Shown here one piece after another: positions 1-9,825 of a DNA stretch of 64,000 nucleotides (position 1 is the first letter of the stretch; every line of letters starts with the position of its first letter). Location: the NCBI GenBank assembly GCA_019044685.2, contig JAGTXX020000015.1, forward strand, positions 620,001 through 684,000, written 5' to 3'. The notes under the pieces were generated by a model. The model ran no database searches, had not been told where the DNA came from, and saw only the letters and a program-made list of their open reading frames with translations. A program made the position numbers and the translations under genes. This DNA is from Nannochloris sp. 'desiccata'. Taxonomy: Eukaryota > Chlorophyta > Trebouxiophyceae > Chlorellales > Chlorellaceae.

Positions 1-824
1 CAGGCAGCAGCAGTGGCGAGTCCTCTCTTGTGCCACATTTGAAAGAATTGCTGGCTGATATGCAGTCTGCCGAGTATGCTGATTCTTTGCGTGATGCGAT
101 ATTAGATGATGGAGTCTTAAATACAACAATTTATGGTGGTAAATGGAATATTTTAAAGGGCGGGGTTATCCCGACCGATCATGGCACGTCTCACATGAGC
201 GTCGTTGATGCTGATAGAATGGCTGTAGCTCTGACAAGTACTGTTAATACTGGATTTGGTAGTAAAGTATTGTCTGAAAGCACTGGAATTATATTAAATA
301 ACCAAATGGACGATTTCTCTACTCCTGGCCAGCCTAATGTGTATGGGATTCCGCCTTCACGGTCCAATTTTATCGTTCCTGGCAAGAAACCATTTAGCAG
401 CATGAGTCCACTGGTCGTAGAACGTGAAGGCAAAATACACATGGTTCTTGGAGCATCTGGAGGGCCTCGTATTATCTCTGCTGTGCTGCAGACATTATTA
501 CGTGTGCTGGCATACGGTGAAGATGTTTTTTCGGCTGTGGCGGGGCCTCGTGTGCATCACCAGTTGGTGCCAGATATATTATACGGCGAAGCGTGGACTG
601 CAGGTGGTGTTGAATTCTATTATGACAATTCTACGCTACATGCTTTAGCAGCACGTGGCCATCAGGTGCTGCCAAGTGCTTGGGGAGCAGTGGTGCAGGC
701 GATAGTGGCCGACTCGGACCTGGCTGGTGAAGAGGCCAATAATAGTGCAGCAGAGATGGGCATGTTGAGAGCTGTGTCGGATCCTAGGAAAGATGGTGCT
801 CCATCTGCGTGTTCTTTTACTTGA
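1..824 (+). CDS. Gamma-glutamyltranspeptidase, 3' part (duplicate copy, cut by window edge)
   Basis: Reading from base 3, this encodes the C-terminal 273 residues of the complete enzyme at 18361-20609 (minus), identical to it. It includes the small-subunit start with the nucleophile Thr (ACG, 186-188) in the motif GTSHMSVVD. The 5' part is missing because the window begins here. A TGTAA polyadenylation signal lies at 836-840. It probably duplicates the same gene through the fold-back. Confidence 0.85.
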   Translation, partial: GSSSGESSLVPHLKELLADMQSAEYADSLRDAILDDGVLNTTIYGGKWNILKGGVIPTDHGTSHMSVVDADRMAVALTSTVNTGFGSKVLSESTGIILNNQMDDFSTPGQPNVYGIPPSRSNFIVPGKKPFSSMSPLVVEREGKIHMVLGASGGPRIISAVLQTLLRVLAYGEDVFSAVAGPRVHHQLVPDILYGEAWTAGGVEFYYDNSTLHALAARGHQVLPSAWGAVVQAIVADSDLAGEEANNSAAEMGMLRAVSDPRKDGAPSACSFT

Positions 825-1026
825 AAATTGTTTACTGTAAGAATATATGTTCAGTAACCCAGCATAGCGTGAGTCAGTTGAGGATTTGAAGCAAGCTGCT
901 TTTAGGCAAGCTGGATTGCCTTTGTTCAAATTAAGTTAAATAAACTTGACGATTAATTTATTTAAAAGAAGCTCTTGCATAGCTCAAGTGCGCAAGCGCA
1001 TATTTGAGCGAGTATTGGCGGTTATA

Positions 1027-2285
1027 ATGCAAAAGATTGTCTCGGCTTCAAGGAGCGTATCAGCAAACCAAATCCCTGATAGCGACAGTAATGAAGTTAA
1101 AACTACTTCTAAAAATATTGGCCAAATATGGAAGGTAAATATGTTTAATTTCGTGTGAATTAAATGCGATTTATATTTAACAAGGGTGGTTGAGGTCTGT
1201 TAAAAATGCAGGATAGAGTCATTAAGCTGAGCAAGCTTGTGTTTGACCTAGAAATACAGAAAATAGATCTTCAGAAGCGTTTAGAAATGGAAGAGTCGTT
1301 GCACGCTGAAAATCCGGAAGCTGCTGCTAATGTGCAGACGCTCCATAATGAGCTGGTAGATTTGAAAGCCAAGCTCGAGCGACAAGAGCAAGCTTTGACT
1401 GACAGAGAGACGATGCTCAAAGTAGCGGCTGGTATGTGTTGAATTGTTTTATTAGAGGCATGCAATAATGTTATCTTCCTTTTTGGAAAGAATCACCGAC
1501 GTGGTTGCCGGGACTAAAAGAGCTGATTTCCCCTCTCTTTTGATTGTTTTGCAGGGAAAGCCAGAGCAGAGGTTTTGGCCATGAAGGCAAAGACAGCTGA
1601 ATCTGCAAGCAAGAAAAATAATGCTGGTCTCATTGCTGCTGTACCACCTCCTCCATATATGAGCCCCGGAAAGAGTCATGTTGACGTTGCAACCCTGCAG
1701 TCAATGTTGAGACAAAAGGAACAGGAACTGGGAGTTTTACGTGAAGATAATAGCGCAAAGCAGAAGGAGCTACTCCATGCATTAGAATTGTTGCAAGGAG
1801 CACATAAACGTGAGGGTGAGTTGCGCTGCCAAGCCCAGAGTCTGGCAAATCAGTTAGACTTGGCCAGAGATGCCTTGCAGCAGAGTAATAACGACGTTGA
1901 TACACTTCAGAAAGAGATAGAGGAACTAGCAGCAACTGGTAACGTAACTGTAGGAGATAAAGCTCAATCTGTCATGCTTGTACAGCTTGAAGCAGCAAGG
2001 TCGGCGCTTGCTGTAGCTCGAGAGGATGCGGAAGTATATAGAAATAAGGCAGCTACTTTTGAATCTGCTTTAAAAGCAAGTGAAGAAGAGAGCATTAGTA
2101 TTCAAGAAAAGCTGGCATTTGTTCAACAGTATCTGACAAGCTTGGAGGAGGCAGAAAATGAGCAGGAGAGACGGGGTGGTGAGAACGGTCGACGGGCGGC
2201 ACTAGGTTTGACCAAGACTGTGCTGTTTGCCAGGCTTGCTGTGCAAGGATTATCAATTGTATGTCAAGCATTTTCATCTTCGTAG
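1027..2285 (+). CDS. Coiled-coil protein, duplicate copy
   Basis: Mirror copy of the gene at 16900-18158 with the same inferred exons: 1027-1134, 1212-1431 and 1555-2285 (352 residues). See that entry for the description. I saw no difference between the copies in the coding part. Confidence 0.75.
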
Positions 2286-2433
2286 AGATGATGATTGGAA
2301 TATGCTGATTTCCCTGATATTGTATAGTAGCACCATTTATTGTCTTGTTTTTGAACATATTCAATTTTGTTTGTTAGTTTGCTTTGATGTCGTGTTTCTC
2401 TACATTCAGCATAGTTTAGTCTGACATTATATT

Positions 2434-2530
2434 GGCTTAGACTTAGACTTTACATAAATGATCCCTCGCAACATACCTTAAGAGTACTTGTAAGGTCGTT
2501 TTATCACTCAGGGCTCAAGCAGTACAACCT
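2434..2530 (-). repeat. LINE 3' end fragment with (aagtct)n tail, left copy
   Basis: Read on the minus strand, this carries the core aggttgtactgcttgagccc, followed by gagtgataaaa, then a stretch ending ggatcatttatgta and a short six-base tail aagtctaagtctaagcc. The same core ends the LINE at 3549-5213, so this is the 3' end of a second, heavily 5'-truncated copy of that family. Mirror copy at 16655-16751. Confidence 0.7.
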
Positions 2531-3548
2531 TTTAAAGTCTGCTGGGAGATGCAGGGTGAAGAGGCAGCGGTACCCAGTTTGAAATTCAGATGCTGTAATA
2601 AAGCTAATTTTGTCGCGCAGGGAGAGTAATGTTTTAAGTTGGTTGGTATCTAAAAATGTCTTGAGGTGACATCCACTGCGCTCGCAGAAGCTCTATATGC
2701 ATTTTCAAGCCGAACAGATTTAATTTAATTTAATTCATGCAAACACAGCAGTCTGATACTTTCTTCAGCACAGCGTTATAGATTACGCAGATGGAATCTA
2801 TGCACTTGTAGGTATATAGTATATCTATATTATAATCGACGGAGTTTAGAGTGATATATGTATTAAAAAAATATTACTTCATCTAATTAATTGATCGCAG
2901 GCTCCAGCATTGAACTCTTACCGAGGTTTAGATGGTTGTTTGGGATAGCACGTATACGAGTGAGATTTGTGGGCGAGAAAATAGCGGAGAAGGAAGCTAC
3001 AGTATTCCAAAAATGCCATTTAGCTGATTGTGTGTGCCGCTGTGGCCGAGTGATTTCTCGCTGGTGGAAACTGAAACTGAAACTGAAACTGGCTATTTTG
3101 GCTGGTTCAGTGCAATTGAAGAGCTGATACTGCTTTTCAGGTTATGAGCGTAGACATTGTTGACGCTGGAGTACTTGAAAGTGTTGTCGCTCTACGAGAA
3201 ATAGCCCCTAATGCAGTTTGCAGAGCGGTAGTGATCAGATTGAGGAATTGCCGGCCAATTTCTGAAATTAAGGTTGTTATATGGCTGGGCAGCTATTAAT
3301 GCAGTTGGAAAGAAGGTAGTGAGTAAAGGTATGCAAAAAAACGTGCTGCAAAATGCTTGCTGGGTACAAACTGATGGCATTGTTTGTGATGGAAAACTTG
3401 CATTGTTTCCCGTCAATTTTTTGAGGGTGCTTGAGAAGGTTGAGATGGTCTTCCAGAGTTCATTATCGTTTGCTCGCTCTTGTATGGGTTTACATGGATT
3501 AGGATGAGATCTTCTGCGTTGAAATAATGGTAATGAGAGGTCGCGTAT
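2531..3548. other. Gene-free repeat debris between two LINE 3' ends (left copy)
   Basis: No open frame here resembles a protein I know. It contains the run taatttaatttaattc near 2723-2738, an AT-rich patch near 2815-2890 and the six-base tandem repeat at 3067-3090. It is probably old transposon sequence, given its position between two LINE 3' ends. Mirror at 15637-16654. Confidence 0.5.
3067..3090 (+). repeat. Hexamer tandem repeat (gaaact)4, left copy
   Basis: Four exact copies of gaaact. Just upstream, 3036-3058 (gccgctgtggccgagtg and following) resembles the 5' end and A box of a tRNA-Ser, so a short tRNA-headed SINE with a hexamer tail is possible but unproven. Mirror at 16095-16118. Confidence 0.6.
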
Positions 3549-5213
3549 GGACTTGAACTTGAACTTGAACTTGTTACATAAGTGATCTCTCATGATTTCA
3601 TATCATTTTATCACTCAGGGCTCTAGCAGTACAACCTCTCAAATTCTGCTACGGAGGTATGCAAGTTTCTTTGGCTTCATCAAGGGGGAAAAGGGCAGAG
3701 AAAATGAAGCTAAAAAGAGGAAGAAACCGCTCCGTTAATTGAGAACCCCTAGAAGCTACCCACCACACAGCTTCCACATCACTAAATCATCTATAAAATT
3801 AATCAAAACAAAACAAATAGACCACAATGGTCTAGTAATCACCCTTGAATTATGGGATCAAATAGAAAAAGGATTTGATGAAAACGATATTACCGCCTCG
3901 ACAGCGGGTTGAGTTCTTGATGCAGTTCAAAACATTTCTTGCCAAACCTGGTAATTTGGGTTGGCTGCTGCATTGAGAACTCGTGTAAATTAGTTAGTGT
4001 GAAGTCTAAACAAGGAAAATCTGCCCTAATATCATCATAACTAGGACAGTGGAAAAACAAATGTTCGGCCGTCTCGACGGTTTTAACTTCTTTTTCAGCA
4101 CATTGTTTGCATACTCTGTCTTCTTTTGCCAACTGATTCCATCTCCCTACTTCTTCCATCAGAAAATGAGATCCAGTCATTGCTTGTGTCATTGCTCGCC
4201 TGTCACTGACTGCAGACACTCCCAAGTAAGGAGCGGCTTCGTACTCCGGCAGCCCATTTCTGACTTCATGAACATATTTTTTAATTTTAGTTCCAGTCTC
4301 TGTCCGCACTCTATTCAAGTAGAATTCCTTCCACTTGATGCAAACATCATTCACATTTAGTTCGATAGGCTCCTCCAGAGGTAGTTGCACTTCAAATTTC
4401 TTAAAAGCACGCTGCAGCTGTGCTGCCCAAGACTGCTCAGCCATACATTTGGCACTGCCTTCAGCTGGGTTTGATGTCAATTGGCAATTAGCAATGAAAG
4501 CACGTTTTAAAATGCTATCAGCTGGTGCTTTGACTAGTCCATTATAGAATCTAGCTATCCTTTTGACCCAACGGAAAGCCAAGGGCCAGCGGCCGGTTTC
4601 TGCAAGAACAATGCAGCTAGCAGTGCTCTTCCTTACTCCTAATAACCACTTCAGAGCAAATAAATGAACACGTTCACAATCATTGCTTAAAGGATCATTG
4701 CATAGGAGCTCAGGAGCCCAGACCTCAGCGCCATAGCCAAGTACAGAGTCAACCATCACATCAAACAGTCTGAAATTAATCTCAAGTCCACCACCGAGTT
4801 GCAGCTCAGCCAGCCTTCTTCTGGAAATATGGTATGCTCTACGGCCATTATATGCTCTAGCAGGTACAGCATGTCTAGATAGCATCTGAGAGCAATGAAA
4901 AATAGTACCAAGATATTTAAATCTTTCCACTACCTCCACCACCTCGCCGCCAATTTTCAGCACAGCTGTTTTTGCTATATGTGGAGAATTGAGTCTGCTA
5001 AAAACCATCACTTTAGTTTTAGAAGCGTTAATAGTGAGGCCCCAGCGAGCAGAAAAGTCCTCCAGCAGTGCCATTTGCTTGCGGAGACCGTCAATCGACG
5101 TTGCCGCCTGCATCAAATCATCAGCATACATCAAGCTGCGAAGATCTTCTCCAGCTAAATTAGGGAAATCAAACTTGTCTGATTCATTGTGACGATACTG
5201 CAGCCAGGGTAGT
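3549..5213 (-). mobile_element. 5'-truncated LINE (non-LTR retrotransposon), left copy
   Basis: The element reads on the minus strand: reverse transcriptase remainder (5212-3890), a 3' untranslated region of about 250 bases, the family-specific 3' core (near 3606-3637) and a tail of caagttcaagttcaagttc type (3549-3573). The 5' end stops close to where the gypsy element starts, so gypsy may have inserted into the LINE. The missing 5' part would then lie beyond the gypsy element, which the palindrome axis hides. Confidence 0.8.
3890..5212 (-). pseudogene. LINE reverse transcriptase, C-terminal part (left copy)
   Basis: Open for 440 codons after a TAA at 5213-5215; no N-terminal RT blocks or endonuclease remain. 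It starts just upstream of the catalytic box LRSLMYADDL (Tyr-Ala-Asp-Asp), continues through the thumb/connection region (GLTINASKTKVMVFS, FKYLGTIF) and ends with a CCHC-like zinc finger (CKQC ... HLFFHC) typical of LINE ORF2 C-termini. The frame itself is undamaged, so truncation and not point decay removed function. Identical mirror copy at 13973-15295. Confidence 0.85.
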
Positions 5214-5448
5214 TAAAAAGAAGCTATCCTTTGCAGCATGCATTTTGTACCGCTTTCAATACTACTTGAACACCCAATGGGTGACTTGCACAGGGACTTG
5301 ATTGCTTGATTTTCGCTTGTTACTACTAGAATACGTGTAAATAGTTACTAGAACACCTACTTGGAAGTTGACTTGCACTTGGTGAAGTTCAGCTCACAAG
5401 GCTGCTCTTTACATTTTGGCACCTAACGCGCGGGCATTAACCTCCACA

Positions 5449-5459
5449 CTATAAAAGGT
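5449..5459 (+). promoter_or_regulatory. Probable TATA box of the gypsy element (left copy)
   Basis: ctataaaaggt lies 111 bases before the gag ATG, the usual place for a promoter in a 5' LTR/leader. The start of transcription itself cannot be seen. Confidence 0.55.
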
Positions 5460-5569
5460 CTACAGGTTCTGTGCAAGCAAACGAACTGTTATTTTGCTGT
5501 CCTAGGCGAAATTTCTGACTTCTATTTTGCATGCACTAAACTTTGACTTTTGTTGACTAGTACGAGAAA

Positions 5570-6526
5570 ATGGATCCGATGGAACCTCAACTGTTGCAAC
5601 TGTTGCAACAGCAGCAAGAACAAATAGCTCAGATGGCGGCTCAAATACAGCTGTTACAACAGCAGCCAATGGCAGCCGAGCCTGTAGCTGTACCTGTGAA
5701 TGTACCGGAGAATGGAGACGATATCGATGCAAAGAGGCTTAGGCAGTTTTTGAAATTAAATCCAAAGAAATTTAGCGCTGAAGATAAGACAGATCCAGAG
5801 GATTGGGTTTATCAAATTGAAGTTCTCCTTCAAGCTGCTCAAATAACTGAAGAAGCAAGCAAGCTTAAGGTTATTCCTCATGTGCTGGAGAAAGCGGCTT
5901 TGGTTTGGTGGCGCTTTAGAGCAGAAGATGCTGGAGCAAAAGCAGTGACTAATTTTAGAGAGTTTAAAGAGGAATTAATTAGTCAGTATAGACAACAAGA
6001 TCCTGCACGTATTGCGCGTGGAAAATTGAAACAATTAAGACAAACTGGAGCTGCCAGCACTTACGCTGATCAATTTTCTAAATTGAATTTACGCGCAAAA
6101 GTACCAGATGGAGAGAAACAGTATTGGTTTATGGAAGGTTTGAAGCAGGATTTAAGAACAAAAGTTGAAGTTAAGCACACCATGAAAGAATTTGAAAATT
6201 ACGAGCATTTGGTGCGCTATACCATTGCTGAAGATAATGCTATGTTTCTCGCCGGCCGCAGCAACGGAAAGCGGAAGAATGGAAACAAGTGGTATGGTGG
6301 TCAGGCTAGTGGCAGTGGCAATGGCAATGGTCATGTTTCTCATTCTAATGATTCTGCACCAATGGAGGTCGATACCTACGAACATATACCTAAGATGACC
6401 CCTGCTATAAAGAAATGGTGTGATGACGAAGGGCGGTGTTATTTTTGCCGAAGAAAGGAGGGTCACATTGCAAAGAACTGCCCTAGAAAACCAGATAATT
6501 ACAACCCAAACGAGAAGCGGCAGTGA
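5570..6526 (+). CDS. gag: Gypsy Gag polyprotein (left copy)
   Basis: 318 residues starting at ATG 5570. The N-terminus is Gln-rich (MDPMEPQLLQLLQQQQ). A retrotransposon gag capsid domain covers roughly residues 60-225 (EDWVYQIEVLL, WWRFRAED, YADQFSKLNLRAK). A nucleocapsid zinc knuckle near residues 288-302 reads CYFCRRKEGHIAKNC, the C-x2-C-x4-H-x4-C pattern. The stop at 6524-6526 lies 12 bases after a CCCAAAC slippery site, so most ribosomes would release Gag and a fraction would continue into pol. Identical to 12659-13615. Confidence 0.9.
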   Translation: MDPMEPQLLQLLQQQQEQIAQMAAQIQLLQQQPMAAEPVAVPVNVPENGDDIDAKRLRQFLKLNPKKFSAEDKTDPEDWVYQIEVLLQAAQITEEASKLKVIPHVLEKAALVWWRFRAEDAGAKAVTNFREFKEELISQYRQQDPARIARGKLKQLRQTGAASTYADQFSKLNLRAKVPDGEKQYWFMEGLKQDLRTKVEVKHTMKEFENYEHLVRYTIAEDNAMFLAGRSNGKRKNGNKWYGGQASGSGNGNGHVSHSNDSAPMEVDTYEHIPKMTPAIKKWCDDEGRCYFCRRKEGHIAKNCPRKPDNYNPNEKRQ

Positions 6527-6566
6527 GTGAAGAGGATGAAGTAGAAATTGAGGAAACCTCACTGCC
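6505..6566 (+). promoter_or_regulatory. Predicted -1 ribosomal frameshift signal between gag and pol (left copy)
   Basis: The heptamer CCCAAAC (6505-6511) sits in the right register in the gag frame (C CCA AAC). A 7-base spacer follows, then a perfect 9-bp stem: ggcagtgag (6519-6527) with ctcactgcc (6558-6566), closing a 30-base loop. Slipping back one base puts ribosomes into the pol frame with no stop before 6523. This fits the XXXYYYZ plus downstream-structure rule for -1 frameshifting; function is predicted, not shown. Confidence 0.75.
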
Positions 6567-9500
6567 AGTAGAAAGAGAAGAACTAGATAGAGTAGATTTA
6601 GATTTAGGTCCTTTGGTAGCTACGTGGAAGGACACCAAGTCAGCAAATTTATTAGTTACTAAAGGTAGAGTAGGATGTGCTGTAGCAAATACCTTGTTTG
6701 ATACTGGAGCATCAGTAACTATAGCTTCAGGTAGATTTGTAGAGAAACACAAGTTTAAAACGAGAACGATTGAGCATGGACCCATTTTTCGCACTGCCGA
6801 TGGTTGCAAACATCGTTGCGAGAAGATTATGGATACTGCTCGATTTACAGCTGGTCCCTATAAAGATACTCTTACCAATGTCTACGTTATCCCTGGAGAT
6901 TGTCCATTTGATCTAATTCTTGGAAAACCTTGGTTTGATGAAAAGAATCCTGAGATTGACTTTCCCAACAACATTATAAAAATGCAGCACAACGGTGAGA
7001 CGATAGTGTTCAGAGCTGATTACCATGAACAAAAAGTATTACGAGATGCTGGCATAATTTCTTCAGTGGAAATGTATGCTGAACTTGCCTCAGGAGGTTA
7101 TATAAACATCTGCATGATGAAACCTGTCCCTGACGATTACGAGAATTACGAGTTCGACGAGAATGGCCATAAACTTGATAAAACCGGTTATGAAAAATAC
7201 GCAGACGAGATACTTCGGGAATTTGTAGATGTTACAGATCCAGATATCCCATATCCAGTTGACAGAGAAGTAGAACATGAAATTGAGCTTGAGCCTGATG
7301 CTAAAGCTGTAGCGCAGCAAATGTACCGCCTGACGTTTGAAGAATTAGCTGAATTGAAGAAAACAATTATAGATTACTTGAATAAAGGCTTTATTAGACC
7401 TAGTAAATCACCTTTTGGCGCTCCAATATTGTTTGTACGCAAGAAAGGTGGAGCATTACGTATGTGTGTAGATTATAGAGGCTTAAATAGGATTACTAAG
7501 AAGAATCGCTGCCCGCTCCCGAGAATTGAAGATTTATTAGATCAGCTGGCGGGAGCTAAGTTCTTTACTAGCTTAGATCTTACCAGTGGATACCATCAAA
7601 TCAAGATTAAAGAAGAAGACATAGAGAAGACTGCATTTAGAACACAGTTTGGGCATTTTGAATTTTTAGTGATGCCTTTTGGCTTGTGCAACGCACCCGC
7701 CACTTTCCAAACTTTAATGAATACTGTTTTTAGAGAAGAGATTAATCATTTTGTTTTAGTTTATTTAGATGATATTATGATTTTCTCCAAGACTTTTGAA
7801 GACCATCTAAGGCATGTACGCCATGTGTTTCTAAAATTAAGAAAGCAACATTTTTACGTTAATAAAGAAAAGTGTTCATTTTTCAAACTAAAATTGCTTG
7901 GCTTGGCTACATTATCTCTGATCAAGGTAATTGAAGTTGACCAAAGCAAGATTACAACAATTCTAGAATGGCCCGAGCCAAAGAATACTACAGATATTTT
8001 ATCTTTTTTAGGTTTTACTGGATGGTATCGAAAATTTATTGAAAAATATTCCCACGTGGCAGCACCCATGACTGAATTATTAAAGAAAGAAGTTCCTTTT
8101 ATTTGGGGTGCCCCACAGCAAGAAGCTTTTGAATTATTAAAGAAGAAATTGACTAATGCACCTGTTTTGATTTTACCTAGCCCTGATTTTCCTTTTCATA
8201 TGTATACTGATGCTTCTGACTTTGCTTTTGGTGGTGTATTAATGCAAGACCAGGGCCAAGGTTTGAGACCGGTGGCCTACTCATCCAAGAAGCTGAGTGA
8301 AGCTGAGCGAAAATATACTATTTACGAGAAAGAAGCACTTTCCCAGATCCATCACTTGCAGCTTTGGCGTTGTTACTTGCAGGGCGCACCTAGAAGTACT
8401 GCTTATACCGATAATGCTGTCTTAAAAAATCTGCAGACTCAACCTCGACTGTCGCCCCGACAAGCCCGCTGGATGCTGGTACTACAAGAATATAATCTTT
8501 ACGTAGAGTATATAGCTGGTAAAGCAAATGTGGTAGCAGATGCTTTATCTAGAAGACCTGATCTTGCTATGACTGTGGTTATTGCTCATCAGGATAGTGA
8601 ATGGTTGTTAGAATTAAAAGAATCTTACGAGAAAAATGACGATGCCAAGAAAATTATTAAATTAATTCAAAATGGTACTAGTAGAAATTATGCATTTGAC
8701 CATGGTTATATTGTACGTAGAACTCCTACACGTACTCAATTATATATCCCTGATGTAGGAACACTGCGACACGATCTGTTGATAGAGCACCATGACTCTC
8801 TTTTAGCTGGGCATTTTGGCGCAGCAAAAACTGGCGCTCTGCTGTCCCGTCATTATTATTGGCCACAGCAGCTACGCGATGTGCGTGAATTTGTTCAAGC
8901 TTGTCAAGAATGTGGTAATTCTAAGAGTTCTAATCAGAAGAAGCCTGGTCTCTTAAAATCTTTGCCTATTCCTAAAAGAAGATTTGAAGTTATAACGATG
9001 GATTTTGTTACGAAGCTGCCGGAAGCTGACGGCTTTACTGCAATTATGATTATGGTGGACAAATTGACTAAAAGAGTCTTTTTAGCTCCCACAACTGATG
9101 CAGTAACTGCTGAAGAAGCTGCTACTATGTTCTTTGAGCACGTAATTAGAAACCAAGGAGTACCTTCAATTATTATTTCTGATCGCGGCACTCAATTTAC
9201 GAGCGTCTTTTGGAAGTCGATGGTGGCACAACTTGGAATCAAGCACAAACTTAGTACTGCATACCATCCTCAAACAGATGGTCAATCGGAAATTACGGTT
9301 AGAATAGTTATAGATCTTTTGCGTACCTTGCATTATCAATACAAGAACTGGGTTAAAATTTTACCCGCTGTCGAATTTGCTATTAATAACAGCGTCAATG
9401 CTTCTACTGGAAAGACTCCCTTTTTCCTTTGCTATGGTGAAGAAGTTCCTACTCCCGCAAGTATTAACCTTCAATTTTTAGCAAGGAATAATCCCAATCA

Positions 9501-9825
9501 ACCTTCAGTGGATTTTGCTGAGCGAACTCAAGTTGCTGTTCAGCAGGCGCAGCGAGCGCTGGTGAAAGCACAGCAGCGACAGAAAACTTATGCTGATAAG
9601 TTTTCTGTCGCTGCTGTGCTTTCACCAGCGCTCGCTGCGCCTGCTGAACAGCAACTTGAGTTCGCTCAGCAAAATCCACTGAAGGTTGATTGGGATTATT
9701 CCTTGCTAAAATTGAAGGTTAATACTTGCGGGAGTAGGAACTTCTTCACCATAGCAAAGGAAAAAGGGAGTCTTTCCAGTAGAAGCATTGACGCTGTTAT
9801 TAATAGCAAATTCGACAGCGGGTAA
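6523..9825 (+). CDS. pol: Gypsy Pol polyprotein, truncated at palindrome axis and reading into antisense (left copy)
   Basis: Pol is in the -1 frame relative to gag. Domains in order: aspartic protease (LFDTGASVTIA, about residues 58-68); reverse transcriptase with YLDD (VLVYLDDIMIFS); RNase H (YTDASDFAFGG); integrase with an HHCC zinc site (ending CQECGNSK) and DDE core residues (MDFVTK, ISDRGTQF, TDGQSEITV). Real integrase ends near 9600; the last roughly 75 codons are the element's own antisense strand. Around 7885-7930 a one-base loss and a one-base gain replace about 15 residues of the conserved WLGYIIS region, which is intact in the right copy, so this is probably sequencing error. Confidence 0.88.
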   Translation: MSEEDEVEIEETSLPVEREELDRVDLDLGPLVATWKDTKSANLLVTKGRVGCAVANTLFDTGASVTIASGRFVEKHKFKTRTIEHGPIFRTADGCKHRCEKIMDTARFTAGPYKDTLTNVYVIPGDCPFDLILGKPWFDEKNPEIDFPNNIIKMQHNGETIVFRADYHEQKVLRDAGIISSVEMYAELASGGYINICMMKPVPDDYENYEFDENGHKLDKTGYEKYADEILREFVDVTDPDIPYPVDREVEHEIELEPDAKAVAQQMYRLTFEELAELKKTIIDYLNKGFIRPSKSPFGAPILFVRKKGGALRMCVDYRGLNRITKKNRCPLPRIEDLLDQLAGAKFFTSLDLTSGYHQIKIKEEDIEKTAFRTQFGHFEFLVMPFGLCNAPATFQTLMNTVFREEINHFVLVYLDDIMIFSKTFEDHLRHVRHVFLKLRKQHFYVNKEKCSFFKLKLLGLATLSLIKVIEVDQSKITTILEWPEPKNTTDILSFLGFTGWYRKFIEKYSHVAAPMTELLKKEVPFIWGAPQQEAFELLKKKLTNAPVLILPSPDFPFHMYTDASDFAFGGVLMQDQGQGLRPVAYSSKKLSEAERKYTIYEKEALSQIHHLQLWRCYLQGAPRSTAYTDNAVLKNLQTQPRLSPRQARWMLVLQEYNLYVEYIAGKANVVADALSRRPDLAMTVVIAHQDSEWLLELKESYEKNDDAKKIIKLIQNGTSRNYAFDHGYIVRRTPTRTQLYIPDVGTLRHDLLIEHHDSLLAGHFGAAKTGALLSRHYYWPQQLRDVREFVQACQECGNSKSSNQKKPGLLKSLPIPKRRFEVITMDFVTKLPEADGFTAIMIMVDKLTKRVFLAPTTDAVTAEEAATMFFEHVIRNQGVPSIIISDRGTQFTSVFWKSMVAQLGIKHKLSTAYHPQTDGQSEITVRIVIDLLRTLHYQYKNWVKILPAVEFAINNSVNASTGKTPFFLCYGEEVPTPASINLQFLARNNPNQPSVDFAERTQVAVQQAQRALVKAQQRQKTYADKFSVAAVLSPALAAPAEQQLEFAQQNPLKVDWDYSLLKLKVNTCGSRNFFTIAKEKGSLSSRSIDAVINSKFDSG
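9581..9606. other. Palindrome axis with 6-base spacer
   Basis: agaaaactta (9581-9590) and taagttttct (9597-9606) are exact reverse complements around the spacer tgctga. The integrase frame reads a natural Lys-Thr-Tyr-Ala-Asp-Lys here, so the native gene itself contains ctta-tgctga-taag, a 4-base inverted repeat with a 6-base loop. That small hairpin is a plausible place for a strand to fold back and prime copying of itself (inference). Confidence 0.9.

Larger units (their letters stand above)
1..9590. repeat. Left arm of giant inverted repeat (about 9.6 kb)
   Basis: Every base block checked here is the reverse complement of 9597-19184. Base 1 pairs with 19184, and the pairing sum drifts from 19185 to 19187 through single-base indels. 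All open frames of this arm recur in mirror image with identical protein sequence except around those indels. The arm reaches the first base of the window, so its outer limit is not seen. The transpeptidase gene is cut by the window edge here but complete in the other arm, so I take the right arm as the native copy and this one as the secondary copy. Confidence 0.97.
5214..9600 (+). mobile_element. Ty3/gypsy LTR retrotransposon, 5' half (left copy)
   Basis: The order is leader with TATA box, gag, then pol as protease, reverse transcriptase, RNase H and integrase. This order (integrase after RNase H) marks Ty3/gypsy. The element is cut at the palindrome axis inside the integrase, so the integrase C-terminus, any chromodomain and the 3' LTR are absent. 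The 5' boundary is approximate: I could not identify a clean TG...CA LTR end or a tRNA primer site, and no second LTR is in the window for comparison. Confidence 0.85.

Noticed and set aside
3067..3090. Hexamer array as a CRISPR or telomere repeat
   Set aside because: Units are contiguous with no spacers, and the unit differs from plant (TTTAGGG) and Chlamydomonas (TTTTAGGG) telomere repeats.
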